A stretch of 64,000 bases of DNA from Amphirosellinia nigrospora (Eukaryota; Ascomycota; Sordariomycetes; Xylariales; Xylariaceae), in NCBI GenBank assembly GCA_004123355.1, contig SCHM01000001.1:1976001-2040000 (forward strand), written 5' to 3'. Shown here piece by piece: positions 61,643 through 64,000 of this stretch. The stretch's first letter is position 1, and each line of letters begins with the position of its first letter. The position numbers and the translations under genes are program-made. A model generated the notes under the pieces. That model searched no databases. It was given only the letters and a program-made list of their open reading frames with translations, and had not been told where the DNA came from.

Positions 61643-62784
61643 TCAATCAAACATTCTCAATCTCGAAACATCAATGTCAATGTCCTCATCAACATCCTCG
61701 TCAATAGTAAGCAAAGAAAACTCACCCCGAGCCCGTCTTCGACCAGCGAAAGACGAACCGCGTGGTTTCCGCGGGGCCGGCCTCAGCGGAATGGGTCTAA
61801 CGACCTCCACGGGCGTAGGCGGTCTCCAGCCATCCAATCGCGGGATATCATCACCAACACCCAACCGGCAGAACGCCGTAACCGGACTCGCACTACGGCG
61901 ACCAGCGAGGGTAGGAGGGACCTCCCGGTCTGGAGAGACAGGATACGGCGGCTCGCCACGGAGCCTCGGCATCGGGGAGGCGAGGCGCTCGATGGGGGAC
62001 TGGGGGAGGGTTGGAAGAATGTGTATCTATGGTTAACAGCACAGGCATGGGTATGGGGTAGGGGTGGGGACACTTCCCTTGTCGAGCTCGTTCTCGTGCT
62101 GGCGCTGTATACGCCGGCGCCGGAACGGTTAGGAACCGCGAGCTTGGCGCGTTGTACGGCCGTGAGAAGTTTCGCGCTGGTGTCGAGCTTTCGCGAAACT
62201 CTTCCGGGCGTGTGTTTATCACCGTGTTCGCGGCAGGAGAAGACGATGGCGGCTGCTGCCGGGTCCCGGCAGCGAGAAACGGACTCGGCGAATCCGCCAC
62301 GGCGTCTGATGCCGCGTCAAATCCGTCATTCGTCATCGACGGAGCATTCACATGAAGCACATTTCCAAAATAATCCAGCGTAGGCTCTCCCTCAAGGGAG
62401 TCCGCCGGGACATACCCAGAGCAAGGTGAGGAGGTCACATTATTAGACAGCTCTGGAGTTGAATCCAGGTCATCGTAGTATCCGACCTCCGTCTCCGCGA
62501 CGGTAGCCTGCAAGACCTCGGCAATCGTGTTTGCGAACGCAGAGCGCGGTTTGGATCGTAATCTACAAGATTACCCACGGGATGGCTAGTACGGCGGTTG
62601 GAATACTCACCGGTGCCATTTCTGTAGTCAGGCTCGTCGTCGTCCGTCCCGTCGTCGTCCGTCCCGTCGTCGGGCATCTCGTACGTGTCATAGCGATACG
62701 CTGGCGAGCAAGATTTATAACCCAACTGTGAGTTGCATACAACGGCGGTCTCACCGACACAGTGGAGTTGTCAGATGAGGACAT
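61643..62784 (-). CDS. Low-complexity protein, unknown function
   Basis: I recognise no family. The frame starts MSSSDNSTVSVRPPLYATHS. It continues, after a one-base change near 62729, with YRYDTYEMPDDGTDDDGTDD, a short tandem of DDDGT units. A 48 bp intron (62610-62563, GTGAGT to TTGTAG) leads to YDPNRALRS. After another one-base change near 62535 it reads ANTIAEVLQATVAETEVGYY and a Ser/Pro-rich stretch. A further intron (about 62071-62007) leads to PMPRLRGEPPYPVSPDREVP, an Arg/Pro-rich region and an acidic end, TIDEDVDEDIDIDVSRLRMF. Most of it should be disordered. The consistent splice joins and composition support a gene. Its expression and role are unknown. Confidence 0.55.
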
Positions 62785-63582
62785 TGTGCCAATTTATAAT
62801 AATTATAAAATGAAGAGAGTGGTCAAAAAGGGTCTTGAGCAAGATGAGGAGAGTTCAGTTGAGTTGTCACGAATAATAGAATTTAATTATGTAGTTGCTT
62901 GATTCGACATGAGCGAAGAAGCCAACATTTATACAATACTGGGCGAGCTGGTCGAAACGCCGCTTTTAAGTAGTAAAGTTATAGTGAAATACAGCCCCAT
63001 TCACTTTCCCCAAGCTTTGTTGGAACAATCAATTTAAGGACCAAAGGGGGTGAATTTGCACACAAATAGGGCGGACAATTCCTTTGTACGAAACAAAGGT
63101 TGTAAAAGAACTACTCCCCTTATAGTTCACTGAAAGCGAGCAAGAGATGAGAACAAGAGGATAGTTGGCCGAGGAAAAGTCCTGACACTAAAACACGCAT
63201 GTCACATGCGGTATGGGAGACGGCAAGATAGAACAAAAATTAATGACGAAGGCAGCCGAAGTCCCTACCAGTACAATGCCATGAAAATGGCCGCCTTTAT
63301 TGATCTCACGTTCAAGCAGAGCAACCAAACGTTTTTACACCCCGATGCCTGGAATAAAAGTAACTTTTTTGTAATTCGGAAAATTGTTGCTCTAAGACAG
63401 AATAATGTTCTGAGAGCTATAGCCAGAATCATCTTAGCTAGATGGGCCTAATTACCAGGCTGGCGGGCTGTTGACCAAGATTGAGGGTAGTGAACCTTGT
63501 GCCAAATCGACATAACTATCGTCATGTGCTACACATTCCCAGTCCAACAAAGTCCCTCGTCGACCATAAGACAGCGTAGCGT
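62785..63582. other. Intergenic, no gene seen
   Basis: This is AT-rich DNA with an ORF of 81 codons on the plus strand (63206-63451) that has no recognised content. It includes the 3' flank of the Stm1-like gene. Confidence 0.45.
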
Positions 63583-64000
63583 CTAAGCGCCCAAGCTAGG
63601 GAACGCACTCTCATCGCTGGTGTTGATCGAGGCGGCGGGGCGGCCACCACGGTCACCACGGAAGTCACCGCGGTTGCCACCACGGTCACCGCCACGGTCA
63701 CCACCACGGTCACCGCGGAACTCACCGCGGCCACCACCACGACCACGGCCCTCGCCGCGTCCACGGCCATCACCCCGAGCACCACGGCTGGGGCCACCGC
63801 GTCCACCACGTCCGCCGCGGGGTCGCTCAGCCTCGACAAAACGGTTGTCAATCTCGACGAGCTGCTTGGACTTGCGCTCGCGCTCACGCTTGGTCTTGCC
63901 ACCGGTAGCAGAAATGAAGTCATCTTCATCTTCCTTGTTGAGGGCCTTGGCATTGGCCCACTTCTTGTCGACCTTGCTGCCCTCGTTGGGCTTGCGGATC
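63583..64000 (-). CDS. Stm1/HABP4-SERBP1-like RNA-binding protein, 3' part
   Basis: Only the C-terminal 138 or so residues are in the window; the start lies beyond 64000. The protein reads KVDKKWANAKALNKEDEDDF, then GGKTKRERERKSKQLVEID, the signature of the HABP4/PAI-RBP1 domain. It is followed by RGG boxes: GGRGGRGGPSRGARGDGRGR and a row of GGDRG repeats. The end SDESAFPSLGA matches the acidic end of the family. In yeast, Stm1 clamps idle ribosomes and binds G4 nucleic acids. The RGG repeats are written in GC-rich codons and make the minus strand a tandem of GGTGACCGTGG-like units. The frame is intact over this segment. Confidence 0.85.
   Translation of the reverse strand, partial: IRKPNEGSKVDKKWANAKALNKEDEDDFISATGGKTKRERERKSKQLVEIDNRFVEAERPRGGRGGRGGPSRGARGDGRGRGEGRGRGGGRGEFRGDRGGDRGGDRGGNRGDFRGDRGGRPAASINTSDESAFPSLGA

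Noticed and set aside
1311-62784. Programmed frameshifting as the cause of the many frame changes
   Set aside because: The sites share no slippery heptamer or downstream structure, and they occur in unrelated genes. Lost bases explain them more simply.

Overview
This window looks like nuclear DNA of a filamentous ascomycete (Pezizomycotina, probably a Sordariomycete). The genes are short multi-exon genes with 47-150 bp GT-AG introns and CTAAC/CTGAC-like branch points. They include a Zn(II)2Cys6 regulator, three HET-domain genes, NACHT and NB-ARC STAND proteins, a tannase-type esterase and a PL7 lyase. I saw no tRNA, rRNA, CRISPR array or convincing transposon.

Layout. 1.3-6.1 kb: a NiCoT nickel/cobalt permease convergent with a calpain-like protease. 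6.1-16 kb: almost 10 kb with no gene I can support. 16-28 kb is a housekeeping-like block: zinc-cluster regulator, Fe/Mn superoxide dismutase, a small two-exon gene of unknown function, a large unknown protein, an NDUFAF2-like complex I assembly factor, and a calponin-homology protein. 28-37 kb: three same-strand HET-domain genes, the third a HET-coiled-coil-ankyrin gene that is a real pseudogene. 38.6-43 kb: epoxide hydrolase, enoyl-reductase-like MDR and histidine phosphatase. 44-58 kb: a possible small gene, a NACHT STAND protein, a PL7 lyase, an amidase and an NB-ARC/TPR STAND protein. 59-64 kb: a tannase/feruloyl esterase, a low-complexity protein and the 3' end of an Stm1/HABP4-like RNA-binding protein.

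Two themes stand out. First, five cell-death/allorecognition-type genes (three HET, one NACHT, one NB-ARC-TPR) lie within 30 kb, mixed with secreted or catabolic enzymes; this is an accessory island. Second, most long genes show one or more one-base frame changes that read as a lost base, usually in a run of C, G, T or A. The loss affects ordinary housekeeping genes as well, so I read it as consensus error in the assembly. Gene models that trust the raw frame will therefore be split or truncated. The HET-ankyrin gene also has two in-frame nonsense codons, which base dropout cannot explain.

Coordinates of exons are my own reading of splice sites. Family assignments rest on motifs I recognise, not on searches.
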